This document shows, piece after piece, positions 18,209 through 26,911 of a stretch of DNA of 64,000 bases. This DNA is from JABWBD01 sp040768665. GTDB lineage: Bacteria > Planctomycetota > Planctomycetia > Pirellulales > Thermoguttaceae. The first letter of the stretch is position 1; each line of letters starts with the position of its first letter. The notes under the pieces were generated by a model. The model was not told where the DNA came from. It made no database searches and saw only the letters and a list, made by a program, of their open reading frames with translations. Position numbers and translations under genes: made by a program. The stretch is from assembly GCA_040768665.1 (NCBI GenBank), contig JAXGMN010000045.1, forward strand, positions 50,161-114,160, written 5' to 3'.

Positions 18209-19531
18209 TCAGTACGGCTTGTGGATGCCGGGCATGGGAATTGGGTAGTTCCCGTCCTTGTCCGGTTCAACCGGCGCCTTTGCGTCCCAGGCCAGTTCGG
18301 CAGGAAACTCGGTGGTGCCTTTGGCCACAGCATCGTCCCAATTCACAACTTGACCGGAATAGGTGGCCATGCGCCCGAGTACGGCGGTCATGCTGCTAGT
18401 AGCACCGTGGTAACCCTCGTTATACTTTTCGCCACTGCGGATGGCCGCAATCAGGTCAATGTGCTCCTGCGTCATGGGGTTTACTTTCTTCCCGCGGCCG
18501 CCTTCAAACTTCCACTCGTTGGCGCCGGTGATCGAACCGGCTGGGTTGGACTCGCCCTTGGTGCCATGAACCGCCTCGCTAACGCTGTTCCAGCAGTTCT
18601 GCATATGGCGGCACTGGCTGAACATCTTGGTGCCATCGCGGTAGGTAAACTCGACGAAGTGATGGTCGAAGATCTGCCCCATGCCCTTGTTCTCGCCGAG
18701 GTAGCGGGCCGTGCAGCCGCCCATCCCGTTGGCCTCGACCGGGTAATCGTTCTTGACCCAGTTGCAGACGTCGAGATTGTGGATGTGTTGCTCGCAGATG
18801 TTATCGCCGCTGAGCCAGTTGAAATGGTACCAATTGTGGACCTGGAACTGCATTTCGGTCATTTCCGGTTCACGTTTGCGATACCAAATGCCGCTGCCGT
18901 TCCAGTACGCCCGCAGTAGGGTGATCGTGCCGATCGCGCCATCCTGAATCCGCTTGACGGTCTCGATGTAGCTGGGCGTGTGGCGTCGCTGGAAGCCGAC
19001 GCCGACTCTCAGGCCCTTCTCGTCCGCCAGCTTGTTAGTCTCCATCACGCTTCGGAATCCGGCCGCGTCGACACAGCAGGGCTTTTCCATGAAGACGTGC
19101 TTGCCAGCCTGAATGGCGGCGGCGTAGAGCATCGGCCGGAAGCCGGGCGGGGTGGTTAGGATGCACAGGTCGGGCCCGGCGGCGATCGCCTTCGTGAAGG
19201 CGTCCAGACCGACGAAGACCCGCTCAGCGGGCAGATCCACCCGGCTGGCGAACTCATTGTGTTTTCGCAGTCGCTCAGCGGTGGTCTGTGCCCGTTGTTC
19301 GAAGGCGTCGGCCACGGCGATCACCTTGACTGCCGGATCAGCCGTCAAGCAATCGACCACGGCGCCGTTACCGCGTCCGCCGCAGCCGATCAGCGCCACC
19401 TTGATCTGCTCGCTGCCCGCCGCGTGCGCGCCGCGGGCGACGCTCAACCCGCCGACCAATGCGGCCCCGGCAAACGCCGTCGAAGAGGTTCTTAGGAAGT
19501 CCCGCCGTGAGGCTCTTGGGGTGTCGCTCAT
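18209..19531 (-). CDS. TAT-exported Gfo/Idh/MocA-family oxidoreductase
   Basis: 440 residues from the ATG at 19531, chosen for AAGGAG eight bases upstream. The twin-arginine signal ASRRDFLRTSSTAFAG is at the N-terminus. NAD-binding motif ALIGCGGRGNGAV; EKPCCVD with the catalytic lysine; C-terminal domain with DHHFVEFTYRDG. It lies 80 bases after the FGE-like gene in the same direction, a probable operon. Like its convergent neighbour it should be a periplasmic sugar or glycoside oxidoreductase, substrate unknown. Confidence 0.9.
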   Translation of the reverse strand: MSDTPRASRRDFLRTSSTAFAGAALVGGLSVARGAHAAGSEQIKVALIGCGGRGNGAVVDCLTADPAVKVIAVADAFEQRAQTTAERLRKHNEFASRVDLPAERVFVGLDAFTKAIAAGPDLCILTTPPGFRPMLYAAAIQAGKHVFMEKPCCVDAAGFRSVMETNKLADEKGLRVGVGFQRRHTPSYIETVKRIQDGAIGTITLLRAYWNGSGIWYRKREPEMTEMQFQVHNWYHFNWLSGDNICEQHIHNLDVCNWVKNDYPVEANGMGGCTARYLGENKGMGQIFDHHFVEFTYRDGTKMFSQCRHMQNCWNSVSEAVHGTKGESNPAGSITGANEWKFEGGRGKKVNPMTQEHIDLIAAIRSGEKYNEGYHGATSSMTAVLGRMATYSGQVVNWDDAVAKGTTEFPAELAWDAKAPVEPDKDGNYPIPMPGIHKPY

Positions 19532-19610
19532 CCTTTGCATCTCCTTCTCGGTAGTCTCAAATGTCAAACCGTCAGTTGTTGGTTGATACGAAAAATCGCC
19601 TGAAACGGGC

Positions 19611-20765
19611 CTACTCCTTGCCGCCCTGGGCTTCCTTGTAGTCCTTCATGATCTGGGGATCGGGCTCGTAAAGCTTCGCCTGCTCCTCGGTCGGCAGCTC
19701 GAGGGGGCGAATGACGCGGAACCCGAGGAAGGTGGCGTCGGTCAGATACCAGATGCTCTGCGGAATCTGCGGGTCCTGCATCTTCCAGTCCCTCGTCGAC
19801 CCGCGGCGAGCGGCAGCGCGAAGCCGCTCCGGATCGTCATCCCAGGAGCCACCGCGAACCGCCAGCGGGAATTCGGTGGTGGCAACGAAGAATGGATTGG
19901 AAACCAGCTTTCCCTTGGTCGCCAGCTTCGCGTAAGCGTCGGGGATATACTGGTCGAGGACCCATTCCGACACGTTGCCGTGCATATCGTAGAGCCCCCA
20001 GGCATTCGGCTTCTTCTGACCGATTTCCTGGTAGGAATCATCGCTGTTGTCGAAGTACCAGCCGTATTCCTCGAGCGCCTCCGGGTCGTCGCCGAACGAG
20101 TAGGCGGTCTTGCTGCCGGCGCGAGCGGCGTACTCCCATTCGGCTTCCGTCGGCAGCCGATAGTAGCGGCCGGTCTTGGCACAGAGCCATTTGCAGAAAA
20201 ACTGGGCCGCGTATTGCGTCATGCAGATGGCCGGTTTGTTCCGTTTGCCCATCTCGAAAGTCATGTCGGTATAGGGCTTCGTCGGCCGGACGATCGCGTC
20301 GGCGATCTTGTCCCAGTCCGACGCCTCTTCCCCCTTGAGCTTCCGCCGCTGCATGTCCAGTTCGAACGACCATTCCTCGTACAGGTCCCAGGTGGTCTCG
20401 TGGGCTGCCATCCAGAAGGGAGCGATCTCGACTTCGACCTGCGGACCCTCGTCCTCGCCGCGGCCCTCCTCGGTATCGGGGCTGCCCAGCGTGAACTTCC
20501 CGCCGGGGATCGGCACCATGTCGAACTTGAGGTCCGTGCCGGAAACCAGCTCGGTGTAGGGCTTCATCTCGGCTTCGGCCTTCGCATCGGCGTTTTCGAC
20601 CGGGTAGGGCTTGGGAAGCCACTTGACGGCCCATTCTTCACTCGGCTTGAGCTCCTCGGCATCGGCGGCAACCGCCGGGGCAGCGACGCCCAGAGCGATG
20701 GCCACAGCCAGACCCCACGTAAGAGACGGTTGGAACTTTCGACCGTAGTCAGTTACCCTAATCAT
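19611..20765 (-). CDS. Exported formylglycine-generating-enzyme-like (SUMF1 domain) protein
   Basis: 384 residues. Signal peptide to about residue 34 (ending APAVAADA). The SUMF1/FGE-sulfatase domain covers about 65-345: FDMVPIPGGKFTLGSPD, YYRLPTEAEWEYAARAG, WGLYDMHGNVSEWVLDQY and FLGFRVIRP are family hallmarks. True FGEs activate sulfatases by oxidising a cysteine using a copper-binding Cys pair. Here CMTQYAAQFFCKWLC has several cysteines but not in the usual C-terminal place, so catalytic activity is unsure and a binding role is possible. Confidence 0.85.
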   Translation of the reverse strand: MIRVTDYGRKFQPSLTWGLAVAIALGVAAPAVAADAEELKPSEEWAVKWLPKPYPVENADAKAEAEMKPYTELVSGTDLKFDMVPIPGGKFTLGSPDTEEGRGEDEGPQVEVEIAPFWMAAHETTWDLYEEWSFELDMQRRKLKGEEASDWDKIADAIVRPTKPYTDMTFEMGKRNKPAICMTQYAAQFFCKWLCAKTGRYYRLPTEAEWEYAARAGSKTAYSFGDDPEALEEYGWYFDNSDDSYQEIGQKKPNAWGLYDMHGNVSEWVLDQYIPDAYAKLATKGKLVSNPFFVATTEFPLAVRGGSWDDDPERLRAAARRGSTRDWKMQDPQIPQSIWYLTDATFLGFRVIRPLELPTEEQAKLYEPDPQIMKDYKEAQGGKE

Positions 20766-20855
20766 TTAGAGTCCTCTCAAGCAGACCTATCACGATACAA
20801 AACAACTTCGACGTAGCGTATTCGTCGAAGCAACTTTCTCAGGGAGCCTCTCCGG

Positions 20856-21884
20856 ATGGAAAGGATCGTCGTCGCGTGGTTAATCTCGGCGGGATTTATG
20901 ACAACTCCGCCTGACAGTCTCGACCTCGATCGCTTCGAGCATGTCCGTACGGAGATGGCGGTTCCAGTCAAGCTTGTATTCTATTGCATCGATGCGGACA
21001 CTGCAAACCGGGCCGCCAATTCCGCGTACGCTCGTGCCAAAGAGCTTAACAAAATTCTCAGCGATTACGACCCGGACAGTGAGCTCCGCCGCCTTTCGTC
21101 CACTTCCGGAGAGGGGAAAGTTGTGCCGGTTAGCGAGGATTTATGGAAAGTGATCAGCCGGGCGCAAGAAATTTCCGGGCGTTCCGGTGGGGCTTTTGAC
21201 GTTACCGTCGGACCGGCCGTCCGTCTGTGGCGGCGGGCGCGGAGGCAAGCAGAATTTCCGCCGACAGACCGGCTTGAGGTGGCCCGGCAACAGGTCGGGT
21301 ACCGGAATATCCGGCTGGATCCGCAACGGCGCGCCGTCGGACTGCTCAAGCCGGGGATGCGTCTGGACGTGGGCGGGATCGCAAAAGGATACGTGATCGA
21401 CGAGATGCTCACCGTGCTCCGCAGGCTCGGTATCAACCGCGCCTTAGTCGATGCCGGCGGCGATGTCGGGTTGGGCGACCCCCCGCCCGGCACGCCCGGC
21501 TGGCGGATCGCCGTTGCCTCGCTCGATCCCAAGGAGAGGCCGACGGTGTTCTTGAATTTGTCGAACTGCGGGGTGGCAACCTCGGGAGATACCTGGCAGT
21601 TTGTGGAAATCGACGGCCGACGGTATTCTCACATCATCGATCCGCGGACAGGGATCGGGCTGACGGACCACAGCAGCGTTACCGTGATCGCTCCGGATGC
21701 CATGACCGCGGACGCGTTGGCATCGGCCCTGAGTGTGCTTGGGCCGAAGGAGGGCCTCGCGCTGGCCGACGCCACGCCCGGAGTCGCCGCTTTGGTTGTC
21801 CGCGCGCCGGAAGGGAAGGTGGAAAGCCATGCGTCGTGCCATTGGAAGAAGCTGCTTGCTCAACAGACCGAACGGCCAAGATAG
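20856..21884 (+). CDS. apbE: FAD:protein FMN transferase
   Basis: 342 residues. Attaches FMN to a threonine of redox proteins such as Nqr, Rnf or NosR-type flavoproteins using FAD and Mg. Motifs: SGGAFDVTVGPAVRLW, LDVGGIAKGYVIDEML, ALVDAGGDVGLG, and VATSGD...YSHIIDPRTG with the metal-binding residues, then MTADALASALSVLG. The N-terminus (AWLISAGFMTTPP) could be a short signal sequence; no lipobox is seen. No flavinylation target lies next to it; the polyferredoxin at 1-641 belongs to a system that often uses ApbE but is 20 kb away. Confidence 0.92.
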   Translation: MERIVVAWLISAGFMTTPPDSLDLDRFEHVRTEMAVPVKLVFYCIDADTANRAANSAYARAKELNKILSDYDPDSELRRLSSTSGEGKVVPVSEDLWKVISRAQEISGRSGGAFDVTVGPAVRLWRRARRQAEFPPTDRLEVARQQVGYRNIRLDPQRRAVGLLKPGMRLDVGGIAKGYVIDEMLTVLRRLGINRALVDAGGDVGLGDPPPGTPGWRIAVASLDPKERPTVFLNLSNCGVATSGDTWQFVEIDGRRYSHIIDPRTGIGLTDHSSVTVIAPDAMTADALASALSVLGPKEGLALADATPGVAALVVRAPEGKVESHASCHWKKLLAQQTERPR

Positions 21885-21926
21885 CGAAACAGCGGCAAAC
21901 GGCAACGAACGACCGGGAACGCTCCC

Positions 21927-22856
21927 TTGACCACCAGCACGAGTCTTCCTGCGGAAACGGCTACTCGCGACAAGCTCATTGGCCGCCTGGCCATGGTGGC
22001 CGCGGCGGTGATGTGGAGTTCCAGCGGGCTGTTCGCCAAGATGCCGCTGTTCGACGATTGGCCGCCGGGATGGCAGGGAGCGATGCTCGCCTTCTGGCGA
22101 TCGGTTTTCGCGACAACCGTCCTTGTCCCCGCGATCCGGCGGCCTCGCTGGAACCGATACCTGGTCCCGCTGACGGTCTGCTTCACATTGATGAACATCC
22201 TCTATCTGACATCGATGACGCGGACTACCGCGGCGAACGCCATCTGGCTTCAGAGCACGGCGCCATGGTGGGTCTTCCTGCTCGGGGTGTTTGTTCTGCG
22301 TGAGCCGATCGCCCGCCGCGACCTGGTGCCGCTCGTGTTCGCCGTATTCGGCGTGGGCGCGATCCTCGCCTTCGAGGTTCAAGGCCAGGCGAAATTCGGC
22401 GTTTTCTGCGGCCTGGCATCCGGGGTTGCGTACGCCGGCGTGGTCCTTCTGATGCGCCAGGTGAGGGCGGAGAACCCCGGATGGATCGTCGCGCTCAACC
22501 ACGCCGTGGCGGCACTGGTGCTCCTGCCATGGATCCTCTATCTCAACCGCTGGCCATCGCCCGCGCAACTGGCGGTGCTCGCCGTCTTCGGGGCATTCCA
22601 GATGGGGATTCCCTACCTCCTTCTGCTCCGCGCGTTGCGATCGATCAGCAGCCACGAGGCGGTGGCCATTGGTCTGATCGAGCCGGTTCTGGTGCCGTTC
22701 TGGGCGTTTCTGGCACGAGGGGAGCAGCCCGCCTGGTGGACCATTCTGGGGGCGGTCATGATTCTTGTCGGACTCCTCCTGCGGTACGTCGTTTGGGACC
22801 TGGCACTGGCGCGACGGCGCAGACGGCCCATCGCCGACGCAGGTGAGATGGCGTGA
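21927..22856 (+). CDS. EamA/DMT-family membrane transporter
   Basis: 309 residues with about ten helices in two EamA repeats (first about 20-150, second about 160-295). Typical features are the helix pair AAAVMWSSSGLFAK, the end-of-repeat PLVFAVFGVGAILAF, and ALRSISSHEAVAIGLIEPVLVPFWAFLARGEQ. It is probably an exporter of metabolites or amino acids. The start is TTG at 21927; an ATG at residue 23 is the other choice. It follows apbE by 42 bases in the same direction. Confidence 0.88.
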   Translation: MTTSTSLPAETATRDKLIGRLAMVAAAVMWSSSGLFAKMPLFDDWPPGWQGAMLAFWRSVFATTVLVPAIRRPRWNRYLVPLTVCFTLMNILYLTSMTRTTAANAIWLQSTAPWWVFLLGVFVLREPIARRDLVPLVFAVFGVGAILAFEVQGQAKFGVFCGLASGVAYAGVVLLMRQVRAENPGWIVALNHAVAALVLLPWILYLNRWPSPAQLAVLAVFGAFQMGIPYLLLLRALRSISSHEAVAIGLIEPVLVPFWAFLARGEQPAWWTILGAVMILVGLLLRYVVWDLALARRRRRPIADAGEMA

Positions 22857-22863
22857 CCGTCAC

Positions 22864-22897
22864 AGCATCCCGGCTGCTTCGGAGCAGGCGGGATGCT
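22864..22897. terminator. Hairpin between convergent EamA and symporter genes
   Basis: AGCATCCCGGCTG, loop CTTCGGAG, CAGGCGGGATGCT. A 13-base stem with one mismatch between two convergent stops. There is no clear T run on either side, so it may act on both strands or need Rho. Confidence 0.65.
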
Positions 22898-22900
22898 GTC

Positions 22901-24679
22901 TCACGCGGCATTAACCTTCGCCCACGTCTTCAGCAGAACAATCGCCGCGGCCGCGGCAACCACGGTGAGCACTGCCGCCGGCGCGGTCTGGGCGTAAATC
23001 CAGTAGCCCGTTGCCAGCATCGCGGCGTAGACCGCCACGCAACCGATCGCGGCGCAGAGAATGCCCGTCGGCACGTTCCAGTGTTCGCCCGGCTGTTCGA
23101 TCGGTTCTCCGTCGGCGGCCGCGCGCTCGACGATCGTCCGCCAGCCAGGGCCACCGGGGTGCACAAGGCGGCAGAACCGGCGCAGAGTGGCTTCGCTGCT
23201 CGGGCGCGTCAGATACGTCACCGCCAGCCACGCTACGGTGGTCACACCGACGCCCAGTACGAGCTTCTGCCAGGGTCTCAGCCACGGAGGCCCGAGCGAC
23301 TCGAAATACACGGCTACCAGAAAGGAAACGACCATGGCCGCCAGCTCACTGAAAGCATTGATCCTCCACCAGAACCATCGGAGCAGGAAAAGCAGACCGG
23401 TCCCGGCGCCGATCTGAAGGATGATCTGGAACGCCTGCAGTGCGCTGCTGAGCCAGAGACCGAGGACGCTGCTGACGATCATCATCCCCAGCGTCGCCAG
23501 GCGGCCGACGAGGACTTGCTCCCGGTCGCTCGCCGCGGGCCGCAGGAAACGATGGTAGACGTCGTTCACCACGTAGGACGACCCCCAATTCAGATGCGTC
23601 GAAAGCGTGGACATGTAGGCGGCAATCAGCGACGCAAGAATCAACCCCTGCAAACCGTTTGGCAGCAGCGTCATCATCGCGGGATACGCCAGGTCGTGCT
23701 GGACCACCCCCGGAGCGAGGTTGGGAAACGCCGCCTCAAGCGAAGCAAGGTCGGGAAACACCACGATCGAAACCAACGCCACGAGGATCCACGGCCACGG
23801 CCGCAACGCATAGTGCGCGACGTTGAAAAAAAGGGTCGCGCCGGTCGCATGGACCTCGTTCCTCGCAGCCAGCATCCGCTGGGCGATGTATCCGCCGCCG
23901 CCCGGCTCGGATCCGGGATACCAGACGCTCCACCACTGAACGGTCAGCGGGATGATGAAGACGGAAAGGAGCAGTTCCGGGTCGTGCCAATCGGGAAACA
24001 TCGAGAGTCTTGCCTGTACGGCCTCATGCGAGAGCAGGGCCGACATGCCGCCTACCGATTCCAGATTGACCAGGTAAATCGCGGCCGCAATCGAACCGCC
24101 CATCGCGATGCTGAATTGCAGGAAGTCCGTCAGGAGCACTCCCGTAAGCCCTCCCAGCATGCTGTAGACCACCGTGATCACCCCCGCCACGACCACCGTC
24201 TCCACCGGGCCCGTTCCCAGCATCGTCCCGGCGATCTTGATGGCCGCCAGCGTTGCCGACGACATGACGACGATGTTGAACAGCACGCCCAGGTAGATCG
24301 CCCGGAATCCCCGCAAGAAAGCAGCCGGTTTGCCGCTATAGCGGAGCTCGTAGAACTCGATGTCGGTCATCACGCCGGATCGGCGCCACAGGCGTGCATA
24401 GACAAAAACGGTAACCATGCCCGTCAGCAGAAACGACCACCAGATCCAGTTTCCGGCCACGCCGTTTTGCCGAACCACGTCGGCCACGAAATTAGGCGTC
24501 CCCGCAGAAAAGGTCGTGGCAACCATCGAGGTCCCCAGCAGCCACCACGGCATGCCGCGACCGGAGAGAAAAAACTCCGAGGCGCTGCTGCCCGCCCGCT
24601 TCGACACAACCAGCCCGATCGCAAGGCTGGCCAAGAGGAACATCGCGATGATCAGCCAGTCGACCCAGTTCAATGCCAT
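22901..24679 (-). CDS. Sodium:solute symporter (SSS family)
   Basis: 592 residues from the ATG at 24679; the 25 codons upstream are charged and unlike a symporter start. About 13-15 helices with the SSS core: LVVSKRAGSSASEFFLSGRGMPWW in the first loop (read as two parts), STMVATTFSAGTPNFVAD-like sodium-site helix, GGLTGVLLTDFLQFSI, and LPNGLQGLILASLIAAYMSTLSTHLNWGSS, which holds the conserved Ser/Thr sodium site. It imports a sugar, acid or similar solute with Na+. In this enzyme-rich region a sugar derivative is likely, but that is inference. Confidence 0.92.
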   Translation of the reverse strand: MALNWVDWLIIAMFLLASLAIGLVVSKRAGSSASEFFLSGRGMPWWLLGTSMVATTFSAGTPNFVADVVRQNGVAGNWIWWSFLLTGMVTVFVYARLWRRSGVMTDIEFYELRYSGKPAAFLRGFRAIYLGVLFNIVVMSSATLAAIKIAGTMLGTGPVETVVVAGVITVVYSMLGGLTGVLLTDFLQFSIAMGGSIAAAIYLVNLESVGGMSALLSHEAVQARLSMFPDWHDPELLLSVFIIPLTVQWWSVWYPGSEPGGGGYIAQRMLAARNEVHATGATLFFNVAHYALRPWPWILVALVSIVVFPDLASLEAAFPNLAPGVVQHDLAYPAMMTLLPNGLQGLILASLIAAYMSTLSTHLNWGSSYVVNDVYHRFLRPAASDREQVLVGRLATLGMMIVSSVLGLWLSSALQAFQIILQIGAGTGLLFLLRWFWWRINAFSELAAMVVSFLVAVYFESLGPPWLRPWQKLVLGVGVTTVAWLAVTYLTRPSSEATLRRFCRLVHPGGPGWRTIVERAAADGEPIEQPGEHWNVPTGILCAAIGCVAVYAAMLATGYWIYAQTAPAAVLTVVAAAAAIVLLKTWAKVNAA

Positions 24680-24876
24680 CGACGCTGTCCCCGATCCGGT
24701 TTGGAGTTGACTTGACGCACGAGTCAGAACAATCGCAGCACGGTTGCAGAACAAGATAGGCCAGGTGTCGGCGGGTCGTCAAGTGCGGAGCCCTGTGGGG
24801 GTCGTTCCACCTTGGATCAGCCTCTGGCCGTCACCAACGCGGAATTGCCGATCATCCTGCCCCGCCGGCCCGCGAT

Positions 24877-24906
24877 TTGCGTTGCCGAGCGGATCTCCGG
24901 TATACT
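24877..24906 (+). promoter_or_regulatory. Possible promoter for the sialidase-like gene
   Basis: TTGCGT (24877-24882), 18-base spacer, TATACT (24901-24906), about 110 bases before the ATG. The -10 is near consensus; the -35 is weaker. Confidence 0.4.
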
Positions 24907-25015
24907 GATGCACCGCAGCCCGCTCGCGCGCGGCCGAGGGGTCGCAGGTGTTTGATCCAGCGGCCAATGACTGCTTCGTCAATCCATCAGAACGGATCCG
25001 TCGGGAGGAGTATCC

Positions 25016-26827
25016 ATGCTTTGCCCCCTCATCGTAGCGCTGGTCTGTGCCGCCGAATCTCCCCAGTGGAAAGAAGCGGGCTTTGCCGGCAAGGAGCTTT
25101 TGGTCGATCCGCGCTGCGAGCCGTTGCCTACCTCGCTCCTTGGGCCGTTCGTCACGCTCGGCGATGGAACGATCCTTGCCGTGGACGAACAGCGAACCAT
25201 GCTCAGCCAGGATGATGGGCGAACGTGGTCGCCCCGTCCGCTCTTCCGCCAGCCTGAGAAGTTCCGCTGCCGCGGCGAGCGGGCGCTCGTTCGCACGCGC
25301 GACGGCGTTCTCGTCCTTGCCTTTCTGAATTCGGCGGAACAGGTCTTTCGATGGGACCAGTCCAAGGGCGGGCCGCTTCCCGAGTGCCGGCTGCCGGTTT
25401 ACGTCGTGCGGAGTCTCGACGACGGCAAGACCTGGGAGGAACCGCAGATGATCCAGGAGGGTTACTGCGGCGCGCTCAGGACGTTGATCCAATTGCGAAG
25501 CGGCCGGCTCGTGCTCGGATCCCAGATCGCGGTAAGGGATCCCGGCCGGCACGTCTGCTTTACTCATGTCTCCGACGATGAAGGCAAGAGCTGGAAGAAA
25601 AGCGAGGTCATCGACCTGGGGGAGTACGGCGGATATGGAGACCACGGCGGCGGAATCGAGCCGACCCTGGCGGAACTCAAGGATGGTCGGTTGTGGATGC
25701 TGATTCGCACGTACCGGGGCTGCTTTTCCGAAGCCTTTTCGACTGACGGAGGACTCACGTGGACCGACATCCGGCCGTCGAAGATCGAGGCGAGCGGTTC
25801 GCCGGGGCAGTTGCGGCGTCTGCAAAGCGGGCGCCTGGTGCTATTCTGGAACCGCTTCATCGACAAAGAGAAGCGAACCGGCCGCCGCGAGCAGCTCTCC
25901 ATGGCCTTTTCGGAAGACGATGGGGCGACGTGGACCGAGCCCGCCGTTGTGGCCTACGACCCCATGAAGCCGGGCGACAAGGAACCGCAGCATCGGCTGT
26001 CGTACCCTTATGTCTACGAGCGCGTGCCCGGCAAGCTCTGGGTGACCACGATGCAGGGCCCTCTGCGGATCAAGCTTCACGAAGACGACTTCTTCCCCCG
26101 CCGCTTGAGCCGGGAGACCTACCGCGCTGGTTATCTGCCTGAGGCAAACATCCGCATCGACGGCCGCGCCGACGAAGCGCCGTGGTCGAAGGCAGCCGTG
26201 GAGAAGGGCTTTACCTTTCCCTGGAAGAATGCGCCAGCGCCAGCGACCGAGTTTCGCGCCGTCTGCGATGCCGGGAATCTTTATTTCACATTCCGCATCG
26301 AGGATGCCGACATCGTTGTCCTCGACACCCTCCGCGACGAGGAGGATGCCGTGTTCGAAGACCGCGGAGAGCTGTACTTCAGCCGCGACGACCGGATGAC
26401 CGATTACTACTGCATCGAGGTCGACTCGAAGGGCCGGGCTTTCGACTATCGCGGCGCGTACTATCGCAAGCTCGACCCCGGGTACAACATGGCCGGTGTG
26501 GAAACGGCCGCGTCACCGATCGACCAGGGCTACCAGATCGAAGGCCGCCTGCCACTTGCCGGTTTCGACGCACTGGGATTTCCGCGGCTGAAGCCGGGGG
26601 GGAAGATCCGCTTCGGGATCTACCGGGCGGAGTTCAGCCACGACCGCAGCGGAAAGCCGGTTGTTCAACGCGAGAGCATCCACAACCGCGGTCGGCAGCT
26701 CGATGGCCCGCCGCCGATCGAAGCCTGGATGAGTTGGATCGATCCAAAAACGGAAGAGCCCGACTTCCACGTTCCGACATCGCTGGGCTGGCTGGAGATC
26801 GTCAACTCACAGCCTATGCCAGAATAG
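25016..26827 (+). CDS. Sialidase-fold hydrolase with C-terminal CBM9-like domain
   Basis: 603 residues, ATG behind GGGAGGAG. The N-terminal about 370 residues form a six-bladed propeller marked by five Asp boxes: SQDDGRTW, SLDDGKTW, SDDEGKSW, STDGGLTW and SEDDGATW. Residues about 375-600 match a CBM9-like sugar-binding domain (LPEANIRIDGRADEAPWSKA, then ELYFSRDDRMTDYYCIEVDSKG). The start lacks a long signal peptide; MLCPLIVALVCAAES is a short one. Many planctomycete proteins of this type are annotated exo-alpha-sialidase without proof; the arginine triad cannot be assigned with confidence by eye. Confidence 0.88.
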   Translation: MLCPLIVALVCAAESPQWKEAGFAGKELLVDPRCEPLPTSLLGPFVTLGDGTILAVDEQRTMLSQDDGRTWSPRPLFRQPEKFRCRGERALVRTRDGVLVLAFLNSAEQVFRWDQSKGGPLPECRLPVYVVRSLDDGKTWEEPQMIQEGYCGALRTLIQLRSGRLVLGSQIAVRDPGRHVCFTHVSDDEGKSWKKSEVIDLGEYGGYGDHGGGIEPTLAELKDGRLWMLIRTYRGCFSEAFSTDGGLTWTDIRPSKIEASGSPGQLRRLQSGRLVLFWNRFIDKEKRTGRREQLSMAFSEDDGATWTEPAVVAYDPMKPGDKEPQHRLSYPYVYERVPGKLWVTTMQGPLRIKLHEDDFFPRRLSRETYRAGYLPEANIRIDGRADEAPWSKAAVEKGFTFPWKNAPAPATEFRAVCDAGNLYFTFRIEDADIVVLDTLRDEEDAVFEDRGELYFSRDDRMTDYYCIEVDSKGRAFDYRGAYYRKLDPGYNMAGVETAASPIDQGYQIEGRLPLAGFDALGFPRLKPGGKIRFGIYRAEFSHDRSGKPVVQRESIHNRGRQLDGPPPIEAWMSWIDPKTEEPDFHVPTSLGWLEIVNSQPMPE

Positions 26828-26911
26828 TGACAGGCACCTCGCACCCGATCGCCATAACGGGGGAAAACGCTGATTGCTCGGCGCCAGTCCCCTTATTGGG
26901 ATAGGCTCTCA
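26825..26911. repeat. Interspersed repeat, copy 6, wedged between convergent genes
   Basis: TAGTGACAGGCACCTCG at the left includes the sialidase stop. GCGCCAGTCCCC at 26881-26892, then TTGGGATAGGCTCTCA to 26911. Read on the minus strand the right end is TGAGAGCCTATCC, and its TGA is the stop of the PEP-CTERM gene. The whole intergenic space is the repeat. Confidence 0.8.

Noticed and set aside
22853..24715. A 620-codon open frame antisense to the sodium symporter
   Set aside because: Composition is Arg/His/Gln-rich without helices or motifs; the minus strand codes a complete SSS transporter.
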